Origin: an uncultured Shimia sp.
GTDB taxonomy: Bacteria; Pseudomonadota; Alphaproteobacteria; Rhodobacterales; Rhodobacteraceae
DNA: 64,000 bases
Reading direction: 5' to 3'
Assembly: GCA_937897325.1 (NCBI GenBank)
Contig: CALCOY010000016.1
Coordinates: 62,001 to 126,000 of the forward strand
In this document: positions 24,301-33,259 of the stretch, one piece after another
Position numbering within the stretch: the stretch's first letter is position 1
How the letters are laid out: every line of letters begins with the position of its first letter
The notes under the pieces: generated by a model
Databases searched by the model: none
What the model was told of the DNA's origin: nothing
What the model saw: only the letters and a program-made list of their open reading frames with translations
Program-made: the position numbers and the translations under genes

Positions 24301-25693
24301 CGGCTCTGCGACGATCACACCCGCACCTCTGACGATCACAGCGAACGACCGCACCCATGTCTACGGCGTCGGCACGATCTTCGACAGCACAGGCTTTGTG
24401 ACCGAAGGGCTGGTAAGGGATGACACCGTCACCAGCGTTACAATGGCAAGTCCAGGTGCTGCACCTTTTTCGAATGTGGCTGACAGTCCCTATGCGATCA
24501 CGCCCAGCGATGCGATCGGCACGGGGCTGGGCAATTATGACATCACATACGTTGCCGGTGAACTGACGGTCACGCCTGCACCGCTGACGATCACCGCCAA
24601 TGACCGCGCGCATGTTTATGGCATCGGCACCGTCTTTGATGGAACAGGCTTTGCCACCGAAGGATTGATCGGCGAAGACAGCGTCACGAGCGTCACCATG
24701 ACCAGTGTCGGCGCCGTCCCAAGCGCCGGCGTGACGGAAAGCCCATATGCGATCACACCAAGCGATGCGATCGGTTCTGGCGTGGGCAACTATGACATCA
24801 CCTACGTCGCCGGGGAATTGGCGGTGACGCCTGCGCCGCTCACCATCACAGCACAGGATCAGGAAAAGACGTTTGGTGAGACCTTGGTTTTTGCGGGCAC
24901 AGAGTTCACCGCCGGTGAATTGCTGTTTGATGACAGCGTGACCTCTGCGACGATTAGCAGCGAGGGCGCGGCGACAGACGCCACAATCGAAGACAGCCCC
25001 TACGCGATCAGCATCACCGGAGCGACAGGATCTGGAATAGAGAATTATGACATCACCTATGTCGACGGAGCCTTGACGGTTGTGGAGGGGGTTGGATCTT
25101 CGCCCGTCGTCGTAAACCCACCGCCGCCAGCGGTCGTTACGCTGCCAAATCCATCGGATCCGGTCACAATCGCCTTCGAAGGACAAGACGGCGGCACGAC
25201 CGTTGTCAACGAACCGGCCCGGGCTGGCGAAACACTGACCCGCGTTCGGGGCACGGCGACCCTGCTTGAGGTCGCGGCGCGTGCCTGTGGGGAAAGCAGC
25301 GCCGATGTCACCCGCTATCTGGCATGTCTCTCGGACGCGCTGAATGACTTCAGCAACGAACTCGACGCTATCTCGACCGACCTGCCACCCGCCCTTGCCA
25401 ACGTCGCGGCCATCATCAACGAGGCACGCGTCGGCGTCGACCGCGCCCAGGCACGCGCCAACAGACGCCTTGCAGGTGCAACAACCGAGGCCGAGCGCGC
25501 TGCCATTGCCGCAGATGCAATCGCAGAGGCCCGCGCGGCCGTACAAACGGCTGGCGATGAAATACGTAAGTCAATCGCTTTGATACGCGCCGAAGATCCC
25601 GAACTTGTGCGTTTGCAAACCGACACGATCAATACGATAGTCAGGGCCGTGGAAACCGTCGATATCGAGCTTTCCCGCGTAACGGATCTTTAG
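21335..25693 (+). CDS. Filamentous-haemagglutinin-type TpsA exoprotein with GLUG and MBG repeats
   Basis: A 1452-residue secreted protein of two-partner secretion. The signal peptide (MHRLLWLIAGTTALTPVFSL) is followed by the TPS secretion domain: GQVHLVNPNGIFIGRTG and the NSFSIGRGAHVDIRQP region (about 55-110). The body is beta-helical, with a GLUG-like section (about 660-830: GGLVGNNIGTINRSHATGNV). Three tandem 85-residue MBG/YDG-type repeats start at residues ~996, 1081 and 1166. The C-terminus (about 1310-1452) is an alpha-helical, Ala/Glu/Arg-rich tail, unusual for FHA proteins and possibly a cell anchor. It is small compared with FHA. Roles in adhesion or aggregation are typical; I do not see a toxin domain. 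Confidence 0.85.
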   Translation: MHRLLWLIAGTTALTPVFSLADPLPTGGTVVKGDVAIATPGTTQMTITQRSDRAVVNWNSFSIGRGAHVDIRQPSQDSAILNRVTGSTDSQIHGRLTANGQVHLVNPNGIFIGRTGIVDSGAFVGSTLDTTDEDFTAGRLRYSGNGTSKTVENAGRITIVPGGYAALIGGRVKNSGMVTVPMGRVGFAAGERVTLDLSGDQFLQVALPSDVGDDMDALIENTGTVSAEGGLIEMRAAAARAAARNAINLSGVAEARSVSGRSGAIILGGSGGNVSVSGRVSTRARDPIVTSSLRPRARGGDITVTGTRIALEGAVIDASGQSGGGLIRVGGDFAGKGPLPRARQVTVDADTHLAADGGVSGNGGRIAIWSDRQTHFNGTMSARGGETGGVGGFIEVSSAQELRYRGFADLRANSGAWGTLLLDPADISVPGTIDEATLEAGLEAGNFTLDTFDEFGTDPGDITIDVDVDWGASTRLSLTADRNVFLNGAINGPNGELNIDVGNLIVAGNPDADVNVDRFLLESGTWSQITPVLPTFSANNFELEFGTSFLRFSGGNGEPANPFEIVDVFGLQGLEGAPAGRQYILVNDIDASGTEGWADLDFVEAGFRPISSFDGSLDGNGFSIFDLIIDGTGRAALIDTLLATGSISNLDVVNANVQGTSGAILVVVNSGTVSNVSVSGIVNIASPTGGAAVGGLVRSNDSLIEDSDSSAEVNFTNAGGGGGLSGIGGLVGNNIGTINRSHATGNVTVNNSATGADLSVGGFVGIDTGQIDNSYALGNVAVNDAGTDAPIAAGGFAGRHNGEIDTSFSTGSVVVTGAAANIGGFAGLFDGIVSPIISFDPGLRTTFWDTETSGLTTSDGGIGLTTAEFQNTDTFLALGRDAGWDFGTTWAPGDTGFYPVLYTTSAVVFAEADPLTLVYGTTAGATATGTTAGGTDTFLRGPEGDSLDTDAAFAALSFSDETVGERSFTIDTPTLTSAEGTSYRVVSATGSATITPAPLTITANDRTHVYGVGTIFDSTGFVTEGLVRDDTVTSVTMASPGAAPFSNVADSPYAITPSDAIGTGLGNYDITYVAGELTVTPAPLTITANDRAHVYGIGTVFDGTGFATEGLIGEDSVTSVTMTSVGAVPSAGVTESPYAITPSDAIGSGVGNYDITYVAGELAVTPAPLTITAQDQEKTFGETLVFAGTEFTAGELLFDDSVTSATISSEGAATDATIEDSPYAISITGATGSGIENYDITYVDGALTVVEGVGSSPVVVNPPPPAVVTLPNPSDPVTIAFEGQDGGTTVVNEPARAGETLTRVRGTATLLEVAARACGESSADVTRYLACLSDALNDFSNELDAISTDLPPALANVAAIINEARVGVDRAQARANRRLAGATTEAERAAIAADAIAEARAAVQTAGDEIRKSIALIRAEDPELVRLQTDTINTIVRAVETVDIELSRVTDL
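24320..25084 (+). repeat. Three tandem 255-bp MBG/YDG-type repeats in the TpsA gene
   Basis: Units start at 24320, 24575 and 24830, exactly 255 bases (85 codons) apart, each opening PAPLTITA and closing NYDITYV. The first two are close to each other and the third is more diverged. A fourth, more degraded unit lies just before (about 24060-24319). Equal spacing and high identity point to recent duplication or unit-number variation. Confidence 0.75.
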
Positions 25694-25709
25694 CAGAAGG
25701 AATGGCCTT

Positions 25710-27641
25710 ATGGCGCTGATGCGTCTGTGTGCGGCCTTAGCCCTCGTCCTGGTTTGGGCAATGCCCGGATGGGCGGACCGCCGGGTCGCGATGATTGTCG
25801 GAAATTCGAACTACAAGACCGTTGGCGCGCTAGAAAACCCGGTCAACGATGCCTCTGACATCGCAATCGCTTTGGAAGGTTTGGGGTTCGAGGTCTTTCT
25901 TGGCATTGATTCGACGCAAGCGGACATGATGAACTTGGCCACCCGCTTTTCAGAAGCCGCCGAAACGGCCGAGGTGGCCATGTTCTACTATGCCGGTCAT
26001 GGCTTTCAGGTGGAGGGGCAGAATTATCTCGTGCCCACCGACGCCGAGATCGTAGATGCGATGGACGTGGCCGACGCGACCATTTCTCTGGCAGAGATAC
26101 TTTCCGGGCTGGAGCGATCAAAAGGCGTGAAGCTCGTCTTTCTGGATGCCTGCCGGGACAATCCCTTTGGTGCTTCTATTCCGGGCGAGGGCATGTCCGA
26201 AGGGCTTGCGCAGGTCGGCACATCCGCCGATTTCCTATTTGCTTATGCGACGCAGCCCGACAACGTTGCCTACGATGGAACAGGGCGAAACAGCTTCTTC
26301 ACGGAGGCCCTTCTGAACCATATCTACACGCCCGGCAAAGATATCTCGGATCTCCTGATTTCGGTCCGCAAGGATGTGATCGCAGCGACAGGCGGACGTC
26401 AGATCCCTTGGAACAATTCCTCGCTCACCCGGCAGTTTCGCTTCGACGAAAGCCCCGTGACAGCGTCCGAGGAAACGCTTTTGTGGCAGGTGGCCGTCAA
26501 TGCAGGTGATCCGCGTTTGATGCAGCTTTATGTCGATCGCTATCCAGACGGTGCGCATGCCGGTGATGTCATGGCATTTCTTGAAGCGGAAGGTGGGACG
26601 CTGACTCGGAAACTTGCAGTGGGCGACCAGGACGATCAGGCCGAAAAGCTTTGGACCCTGGCGCGGCGCAGCAGGATGCGCCCGCTTCTTGAATTCTATC
26701 TGAATCAGTATCCGGAAGGTGTGCATGCAAAAGAGGCTGAGCGTCTGATTGCCTCCATACCCAGACCCGAAGATGCGACCCCCGGAGGCGTTTGTGAGCG
26801 GCTTGCCACGCATCCCCGGGATGCAACGGCGATCAATCAGGGCGTGCCCTTCGAAAGACTGCGCGACAATGCTGTCACAGCCATTCAAGCCTGCAGCGCC
26901 GCGGCTGCTCAGTCTCCGGAATTGCCGCACTATACAGCCCTGCTTGCCCGTGCGATCGCAGCGTCCGGAGACATGGAGCGCGCCGTGCGGATGTATCAGT
27001 CGGCCGCGGATCAGGGTGACTTGCGCGCAATGGTGAGCCTCGCGCAACTGACCGAACGTGGCACGGTTGTTGCACAAGATACTGCTGCGGCCATGGCCCT
27101 TTATGAACGCGCCGCCGAGGCTGGAAGTCAGGATGCCATGATCAATCTGGCGATCTCGCTTTTTGAGGGCAGCGGCACCAGTCAGGATCCGAACCGCGCC
27201 GTCGAACTTCTGAAAAAGGCGGCGGACCTCGGCTCGGCTAAGGCGACATTCAACCTTGGGGTTCTGGCGCAGGACGGCATCGTGGATGAGGAAGCGGACG
27301 CACTGAACTACTTCACACGCGCCGCCCGCAACGGTGAGTATGAAGGCTATCGCGCGGCGGCGATTCTGCTTGACGAGGGTCGGGGGGTGGATCGGAACCC
27401 AGAGGCGGCGGCCAACATGCTTTTACGAGGGGCTGCGGCTGACCGGGGCACCGTGCTGAACCAACTCACCCAAGCGTCGAACGAGTGGTCCCGTGACACT
27501 TTAGCAGCGGTTCAGGAGCGGCTGAAGGCGGCGGGCTATTACGACAGCGTTGTCGACGGCCTTGCTGGCCCAAGTTTTGCCTCAGCGTTGGAAAAATGGC
27601 GCAATGGCGGGTTTGTCGCAGAAGTTCTTGTCGAGGGCTAG
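25710..27641 (+). CDS. Exported caspase-like (peptidase C14) protein with Sel1 repeats, TPS-linked
   Basis: A 643-residue protein with a signal peptide (MALMRLCAALALVLVWAMPG, cleavage near WAD). The caspase domain (about 22-240) has VAMIVGNSNYK, YYAGHGFQVEG with H97 and LDACRDNPFG with C148, so the catalytic dyad is intact and spaced exactly as in the 6259 paralogue (51 residues). A middle region of ~150 residues with repeated QYPEGVHAKEAERL-like sequences precedes Sel1 repeats (about 420-560; AVRMYQSAADQGDLRAMVSL), and a C-terminal peptidoglycan-binding-type tail (YYDSVVDGLAGPSF). ATG 25710 follows GAAGGA, 16 bases after the TpsA stop. It may process or control the TPS product; the substrate is unknown. 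Confidence 0.85.
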   Translation: MALMRLCAALALVLVWAMPGWADRRVAMIVGNSNYKTVGALENPVNDASDIAIALEGLGFEVFLGIDSTQADMMNLATRFSEAAETAEVAMFYYAGHGFQVEGQNYLVPTDAEIVDAMDVADATISLAEILSGLERSKGVKLVFLDACRDNPFGASIPGEGMSEGLAQVGTSADFLFAYATQPDNVAYDGTGRNSFFTEALLNHIYTPGKDISDLLISVRKDVIAATGGRQIPWNNSSLTRQFRFDESPVTASEETLLWQVAVNAGDPRLMQLYVDRYPDGAHAGDVMAFLEAEGGTLTRKLAVGDQDDQAEKLWTLARRSRMRPLLEFYLNQYPEGVHAKEAERLIASIPRPEDATPGGVCERLATHPRDATAINQGVPFERLRDNAVTAIQACSAAAAQSPELPHYTALLARAIAASGDMERAVRMYQSAADQGDLRAMVSLAQLTERGTVVAQDTAAAMALYERAAEAGSQDAMINLAISLFEGSGTSQDPNRAVELLKKAADLGSAKATFNLGVLAQDGIVDEEADALNYFTRAARNGEYEGYRAAAILLDEGRGVDRNPEAAANMLLRGAAADRGTVLNQLTQASNEWSRDTLAAVQERLKAAGYYDSVVDGLAGPSFASALEKWRNGGFVAEVLVEG

Positions 27642-27643
27642 CG

Positions 27644-30274
27644 TTACTCAGCCGCTTCCCTGTGCATCGTTCGCGCAAGTAGTGCCGCGATCTCTGGGCG
27701 ACATGAGCCGCAATTCGTGCCCGCGTTCAACGATTGGCCGACCGCCTCAACGGTCGTGAGTTGTCCGGTCTCGATCGCCGTGAGGATCGTATTGACCCCC
27801 ACCCCGAAACACGCGCAGAGCGTTGGGCCAGGATCCGGGCGATCCGCCGGTGTTCTGCCGGTCAGAACATCAGGAGCACCGTCGCCCGGTAACGTCGCGA
27901 GATAGTCACGCATGACTGCCACCGGCCGACGCGCCACAAAGAGCGCCGCAAGAAGTCTGTCGTCCTGCATGAATGCCAGTCGAACATCACCCCGCGCCTT
28001 GTCTTCAAAAATCAGCACCTCAGCGTCAGGCAGTCCAAAAAGCCGCCGGGCTTCATGGTGCCAGTCATCGACCTCGTTCAGCCCAGCAAGCTCCGCCCGC
28101 CAGCCATGTTGTGTCCGACTGCGCGCCCAATAGCTGCATTCGGGTAAAAGCGGGCCTGACGACACCGCGAATCCATACCAAGCGGCATCAAAACGTTCTG
28201 CTGAAACAACCGACGCTTTGCTTTCCGGCTGCCCCGACACAGGATCTGTGATTGGTGCGACCAGATCGTCGATGCGGCCCGACGGCGCTGTTTCACCCGT
28301 CCAATGGATTGGGGCAAAGATCTGTCCAGGCGTCACCGCATCGCTCAGAACGGCGCGCAAGATGGCGCTGCCCTGCGGGCTTTTTAGCCTGACCAGATCG
28401 GCGGCAGTGATCCCGATGGATCGAGCATCGGTGGGATGGATTTCCACGAAAGGTTCGGCCAAATGCGCCGACAGACGCGGGCTTAGCGCGGTCCGGGTCA
28501 TCGTATGCCACTGATCTCGGATACGGCCGGTGTTCAGACGATAAGGATAGCGCGGTCCGGTTTTGGCAGCCGGAGATTTACATGTCAGCGGAAGCATACG
28601 AGCCTTTCCATCTGCATGGAAAAAGGCACCATCCCCGAAGAACCGCCCGCCCTGCCGCGTCGCTGAGATCGGCCAGCGTGTAGGTTTGAGCGCTGTGTAT
28701 TCCTGTGAGGTCAAATCTCTCAAACTAGATATGTCGAAATCCCGTCCCAACCTGCCTGCAACACCGGAAAGAGCGGCATGTTCCCGAAAAATCTCGACGG
28801 GAGATTGATAGTCAAAAGCGGCTGACCACCCCATCCTCCGGCCCACTTCGGCCAGAATGTCCCAGTCGGGGCGCGCCTGACCGGGCGCATCCAGAACCGC
28901 CCGCTGGCGACTGATCATTCTGTCGGAATTGGTAACAGTGCCGTCCTTCTCGGCCCATGCAGTGGCCGGCAGCAGAACATCGGCAAGTCGTGCCGTGTCG
29001 GTCTGGGCCGTGATGTCGCTGACGACAGTGAAGGGACAGTTGACAATCGCCTCGCGCACCTTCCGGGCGTTTGGCATCGAAACGGCCGGATTTGTGTGGA
29101 TGATCCAAAGCGCCTTGATCTGCCCGTCCGCCACCGCATCAAACATGTCGACAGCTTTCAGACCCTGAGCACCCGGCATGGTCGGCGCGTTCCAGAACCC
29201 CTGTACGGCTGCGCTGTGTTCAGCGTTTTCGATGTCTAGATGGCAGGCGAGCATATTGGCAAGGCCACCCACCTCGCGACCACCCATCGCATTTGGTTGA
29301 CCGGTCACAGACAAGGGACCCGCTCCTGGCTTGCCGACTCTTCCGGTCGCAAGGTGACAATTCAGGATTGCGTTGACCTTGTCCGACCCGGAAGAGGATT
29401 GATTGACGCCCTGGCTAAAGACCGTCACGACACGTTTGGTACTGACCCAGAGATCGCAGAAAGCTTCGATGTCGGCGGGTTGCAAACCGGTCATGGCGAC
29501 GTCGTCGAGACCGGCTGCCAACATGGCTTCATCAAAGCCGACAACATTCTGCAGAAATGCTCTGTCCAGCGCGCCTTTGTCCTCAACACGGGTCAAAAGG
29601 TGATTGAACAGCGCCACATCGCTGCCCGGCTTCAAAGCAAGGTGCAGATCGGCCTGATCACAGCTTGCCGTCCTGCGCGGATCAATGACCACGATCTTCG
29701 TGCCGCGCCTGGATCTGGCATCGAGAAGGCGACGATAAAGAACCGGATGACACCAAGCGAGGTTTGATCCGACAAGAACGACCAGATCGGCCTCGTCTAG
29801 ATCCTCGTACGTGCCGGGCACCGTGTCCGTCCCGAAGGCGCGTCGATGCCCAGCCACCGTAGACGCCATGCAAAGCCGTGAATTCGTGTCGATGTTGGCC
29901 GACCCGATAAAGCCTTTCATCAGCTTATTGGCGACATAGTAGTCCTCGGTCAACAATTGGCCGGAGACGTAGAACGCGACGGAATCCGGTCCGTGCTGCG
30001 CAATCGTGTCCGAAAGGCGGTCTGCTACCAACTGCAGTGCATCGTCCCAGTCGGTGGTGCGCCCAGCAATCTGCGGAGCCAGCAGCCGCCCGCCCAAACC
30101 GACCGTGTCGGCCAAGGCCGTCCCTTTCGAACAAAGCTTACCAAAATTGGCCGGATGATCTGGATCACCTCGCACGGCAAGGCCACCTGCACCGTCCGGG
30201 CGCAACAAAACGCCGCATCCGACCCCGCAATAGGGACAGGTCGAACAGGTTTCAGGCATTGCGCTGCCGTCCAT
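27644..30274 (-). CDS. nasA: Assimilatory nitrate reductase catalytic subunit NasA
   Basis: An 876-residue cytoplasmic molybdopterin enzyme that reduces nitrate to nitrite. The N-terminus binds a [4Fe-4S] cluster (CSTCPYCGVGCGV at residues 10-22 plus LCSKGTAL further on). The MGD-binding core follows, with NCHLATGRVGKPGAGPLSVTGQPNAMGGREVG, and a molybdopterin-dinucleotide domain begins near RYPYRLNTGRIRDQWHTMTR. The C-terminal extension (about 800-870) is a BFD-like [2Fe-2S] module: CACFGVGVNT ... GTNCGSCRPE. It overlaps the stop of the NasB-like gene (TGATG) and is last in the operon. ATG 30274 is used; ATG at codon 6 is possible. Confidence 0.93.
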   Translation of the reverse strand: MDGSAMPETCSTCPYCGVGCGVLLRPDGAGGLAVRGDPDHPANFGKLCSKGTALADTVGLGGRLLAPQIAGRTTDWDDALQLVADRLSDTIAQHGPDSVAFYVSGQLLTEDYYVANKLMKGFIGSANIDTNSRLCMASTVAGHRRAFGTDTVPGTYEDLDEADLVVLVGSNLAWCHPVLYRRLLDARSRRGTKIVVIDPRRTASCDQADLHLALKPGSDVALFNHLLTRVEDKGALDRAFLQNVVGFDEAMLAAGLDDVAMTGLQPADIEAFCDLWVSTKRVVTVFSQGVNQSSSGSDKVNAILNCHLATGRVGKPGAGPLSVTGQPNAMGGREVGGLANMLACHLDIENAEHSAAVQGFWNAPTMPGAQGLKAVDMFDAVADGQIKALWIIHTNPAVSMPNARKVREAIVNCPFTVVSDITAQTDTARLADVLLPATAWAEKDGTVTNSDRMISRQRAVLDAPGQARPDWDILAEVGRRMGWSAAFDYQSPVEIFREHAALSGVAGRLGRDFDISSLRDLTSQEYTALKPTRWPISATRQGGRFFGDGAFFHADGKARMLPLTCKSPAAKTGPRYPYRLNTGRIRDQWHTMTRTALSPRLSAHLAEPFVEIHPTDARSIGITAADLVRLKSPQGSAILRAVLSDAVTPGQIFAPIHWTGETAPSGRIDDLVAPITDPVSGQPESKASVVSAERFDAAWYGFAVSSGPLLPECSYWARSRTQHGWRAELAGLNEVDDWHHEARRLFGLPDAEVLIFEDKARGDVRLAFMQDDRLLAALFVARRPVAVMRDYLATLPGDGAPDVLTGRTPADRPDPGPTLCACFGVGVNTILTAIETGQLTTVEAVGQSLNAGTNCGSCRPEIAALLARTMHREAAE

Positions 30275-31584
30275 CAGGCCGCCGCTTTCAGTTCGTAGGT
30301 GTTTGAAGGGTAAATGCCGTTGCAGCCAGCGCGCGCCGCCTTATGCGGCAATGCTGCAACGGCTAAGTGCGGGTCCGGCGGTGCGCCTTCGTTATAGACC
30401 GCCCCGAACATCAGGGTGTCGCGTATGTCTTCGATATTCCGGCCCGACCTGATGAGATCGAAAAACCAAGGGCCGTCCACCGTATCACCGTACATAACGG
30501 CACCGACCAGACGTCCGTCCTCGATCACGAGGCGCTTGTAGACCGCGTTGGCTGGATGGCGAAAGACGATGTCCTCACGCCCCGCGCCGTCCTGAAAATC
30601 GCCGGCGCTGAAAAGATCGCATCCCGTGACTTTCAGCTTTGTCGCCAGATGCTGAACGGCAAAGACGTCCTCGTGACCAAGAAGGCCTTTGGCCACGACC
30701 TTGGCCTGATCATATAGCGGTGCCACAAGACCAAAAAGATGGCCTTCAAACTCAACGCATTCGCCAAGTGCAAAGATATTCGGATCAGATGTGATCATCC
30801 GCTTGTCGACGATGATCCCGCGTTCTGATTGAAGGCCCGCATCCGAAGCAATCTGGGTCGCCGGTCGAATGCCAACAGCCATCACGACGAGATCTGCAGA
30901 CAACCTTTCCCCCGTTTGCAAGGTCACAGCCTCGACCCGGTCAGTGCCTTCGATGGCCTGTGTCGTCGCTTCGGTCAGGATCTTTACGCCGCGCGCCTCA
31001 AGATCGTGTTGCAGAAGCGCCCCTGCGGCGGCATCCAACTGTCGTTCCATCAGATGGCCCATCAGGTGCAAAACAGTCACGTTCATGCCGCGTTTGGCCA
31101 ACCCTGCGGCCGCCTCAAGCCCAAGCAGACCCCCACCGATCACCACAGCCTGACCGCCTGTCGCAGCGGCACGGATCATTTTGTCGGTATCTTGAAGATC
31201 GCGGTAGGAGATGACCCCGGCCAAATCCCTACCCGGGACAGGTAGGATGAACGGCGTGGATCCCGTCGCAATAACCAGCTTATCATACGCGACCTCGTCC
31301 ACAGCACCCCGAACCACCTGCCGCTGCCTGTCGATTGCTTCGACCGCATCCCCAAACCGGCAGGTGATTCCATGACGCGCGTACCAATCCGCATCATGTG
31401 TCACGATATCCTCTGGCGTTTGATCCCCCGCCAGCACAGCGCTGAGCATGATCCGGTTGTACGTCCCACAAGGCTCTGCGTTGAAAACCGTGATGTCGAA
31501 GACGTCCTGCGCGTCCTCCACCAGATGTTCCAGCAACCGACCAGATGCCATCCCCGCACCTATGACGACAAGCTTCTGCTTCAT
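30274..31584 (-). CDS. nasB: NasB-like FAD/NAD(P)-dependent electron-transfer flavoprotein
   Basis: A 436-residue pyridine-nucleotide-disulfide oxidoreductase with the layout of the N-terminal third of NirB. FAD-binding motif KLVVIGAGMASGRLLEHL (residues 4-21), NAD-binding VVIGGGLLGLEAAAGLAKRG (about 147-166) and the second FAD motif DPNIFALGECVEFEGHLFGL are visible. There is no siroheme/[4Fe-4S] domain and no nirD gene, so it is not itself a nitrite reductase; it most likely delivers electrons from NAD(P)H to NasA. It is translationally coupled to nasA (TGATG overlap) and follows the double-ATPase gene by 5 bases. The gene name is by analogy. Confidence 0.8.
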   Translation of the reverse strand: MKQKLVVIGAGMASGRLLEHLVEDAQDVFDITVFNAEPCGTYNRIMLSAVLAGDQTPEDIVTHDADWYARHGITCRFGDAVEAIDRQRQVVRGAVDEVAYDKLVIATGSTPFILPVPGRDLAGVISYRDLQDTDKMIRAAATGGQAVVIGGGLLGLEAAAGLAKRGMNVTVLHLMGHLMERQLDAAAGALLQHDLEARGVKILTEATTQAIEGTDRVEAVTLQTGERLSADLVVMAVGIRPATQIASDAGLQSERGIIVDKRMITSDPNIFALGECVEFEGHLFGLVAPLYDQAKVVAKGLLGHEDVFAVQHLATKLKVTGCDLFSAGDFQDGAGREDIVFRHPANAVYKRLVIEDGRLVGAVMYGDTVDGPWFFDLIRSGRNIEDIRDTLMFGAVYNEGAPPDPHLAVAALPHKAARAGCNGIYPSNTYELKAAA

Positions 31585-31589
31585 GGCTC

Positions 31590-33254
31590 TTACTCCGCCG
31601 CCATGGCTTGTGGTTTCGGCTTGGGCTTGGCGCCGTGCTCGTATTCCTCCAGGAAGTCGAGCACATCCTGCCGGTAGGTGTAGTAATCGGGATGTTCCAA
31701 AAGGGCTTTGCGGCTGCGGGGGCGCGGCAGATCCACCTTTGTGATCTTGCCGATTGTCGCCTGGGGACCATTGGTCATCATCACAACACGGTCCGCCAGC
31801 AGGATCGCTTCGTCCACATCATGTGTCACACAGATTGCCGTGACCTTGGTGCGCGACCAAACCTCCATCAACACTTCCTGCAATTCCCAGCGGGTGAGGC
31901 TGTCGAGCATGCCAAAGGGCTCATCCAGAAGCAGCAGTTTGGGGCTAAGCGCGAACGCCCTTGCGATGCCCACGCGCTGCTTCATGCCGTTCGAGAGATC
32001 CACCGCCTGTTTGTCCATCGCGTCGGCGAGACCAACCCGTTCGAGGTAGTACTCGACTACGTCCTGACGCTCCGCCCGACTGGCGCGGGGATAAACCTTG
32101 TCTACCCCGATCGCCACGTTCTCTTTCGCGCTGAGCCAGGGGAAAAGATTGGGAGACTGGAAAACAACGGCACGCTCGGGATCCGCCCCTTCCACGTGAC
32201 GGCCATCCAGCTTGATCGCTCCCTTGGAGATCTCGTTCAGGCCCGCAGCCATGGTCAGCACGGTGGACTTGCCGCAGCCGGAATGCCCGATCAGGCTTAT
32301 GAACTCGCCCCGGTCGATCTTCAGATCGAAATCCTCAACAACCGTGAGTGGTCCTTTGGGCGTTGGATAGACCTTGTGCAACTGGGAGAAATCCAGAAAA
32401 CGATTGTCGATCAGTCCCTTCTGCGCATCAGCCACCGCGGCGGGCACCCCGTGGATTGGTGTCACATCAGGTAGGACTTTCGTGCCTTCGACCTTCGCTT
32501 CGATGCCCACATCCATCAGGTACTTGGTGACGTCCGCGCGCAAGCGCTTGAACGTCTCGTTGGTGTTCATCGCAGATCGTTCACGTGGACGGGGAATGGC
32601 GACCTTGAACTCTTCGCCCAGCGTGCCATCGGGGTTCAAAGCGATGATCCGGTCGGCCAGCACAATCGCCTCATCAACGTCATTGGTGATCAGAACACAT
32701 GTCTTGCGGTCGCTCTCCCAGATCCCCTCAATCTCGTCGGCGAGATTGGCGCGGGTCAGTGCATCAAGCGCCGAAAGCGGCTCATCAAGCAGCAGAACCT
32801 CGGGATTCATGGCCAGTGCGCGGGCCACGTTGACCCGTTGGCGCATCCCGCCCGACAGCTCGGCCGGACGGCGGCTCGTCGCATGCGACAGGCCAACCAT
32901 CTGCACGTAGTGGGCGACCTTTTCGGCTTTTTCCTTCCGGGAGAGCCCCGGAAAAACCGTGTCCACCGCCAACCCGACATTGCCCGTAACCGTGAGCCAA
33001 GGCATCAGCGAATAGTTTTGGAAGATCACGCCACGTTCTGGACCTGGACCAGTGATCGGTGCGCCTTTGAAGGTCACCTTGCCCGATGTCGGCTGATCAA
33101 GCCCAGCCATCATGTTGATCAGGGTGGTTTTGCCCGTCCCGGAGAAGCCGAGAAGGACAAGAAACTCCCCCTCCTCGACCTCAAGGTCGATGTTCCGCAA
33201 GACGGGCGTGTCGCCGAAGCCTTTGGATACATTCTCGAATTTCAGGATGCTCAT
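31590..33254 (-). CDS. Nitrate ABC transporter, fused double ATPase (NrtC/NrtD-like)
   Basis: A 554-residue protein with two complete ABC domains joined by a ~40-residue linker. Domain 1 (about 1-250) has Walker A GFSGTGKTT and signature LSGGMRQRV; domain 2 (about 280-540) has GHSGCGKST and LSNGMKQRV, both of the nitrate/taurine family. Unlike the cyanobacterial NrtC there is no nitrate-binding domain fused, so this is a plain NrtC-NrtD-like ATPase pair in one chain. I chose ATG 33254; a GTG at 33263 overlaps the permease stop. It follows nrtB and precedes nasB. Confidence 0.88.
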   Translation of the reverse strand: MSILKFENVSKGFGDTPVLRNIDLEVEEGEFLVLLGFSGTGKTTLINMMAGLDQPTSGKVTFKGAPITGPGPERGVIFQNYSLMPWLTVTGNVGLAVDTVFPGLSRKEKAEKVAHYVQMVGLSHATSRRPAELSGGMRQRVNVARALAMNPEVLLLDEPLSALDALTRANLADEIEGIWESDRKTCVLITNDVDEAIVLADRIIALNPDGTLGEEFKVAIPRPRERSAMNTNETFKRLRADVTKYLMDVGIEAKVEGTKVLPDVTPIHGVPAAVADAQKGLIDNRFLDFSQLHKVYPTPKGPLTVVEDFDLKIDRGEFISLIGHSGCGKSTVLTMAAGLNEISKGAIKLDGRHVEGADPERAVVFQSPNLFPWLSAKENVAIGVDKVYPRASRAERQDVVEYYLERVGLADAMDKQAVDLSNGMKQRVGIARAFALSPKLLLLDEPFGMLDSLTRWELQEVLMEVWSRTKVTAICVTHDVDEAILLADRVVMMTNGPQATIGKITKVDLPRPRSRKALLEHPDYYTYRQDVLDFLEEYEHGAKPKPKPQAMAAE

Positions 33255-33259
33255 GCCTA

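Noticed and set aside
24233-25546. 437-codon minus-strand frame across the TpsA repeats
   Set aside because: Repeat-derived shadow in the opposite frame; the plus-strand TpsA frame has a signal peptide and secretion domain.
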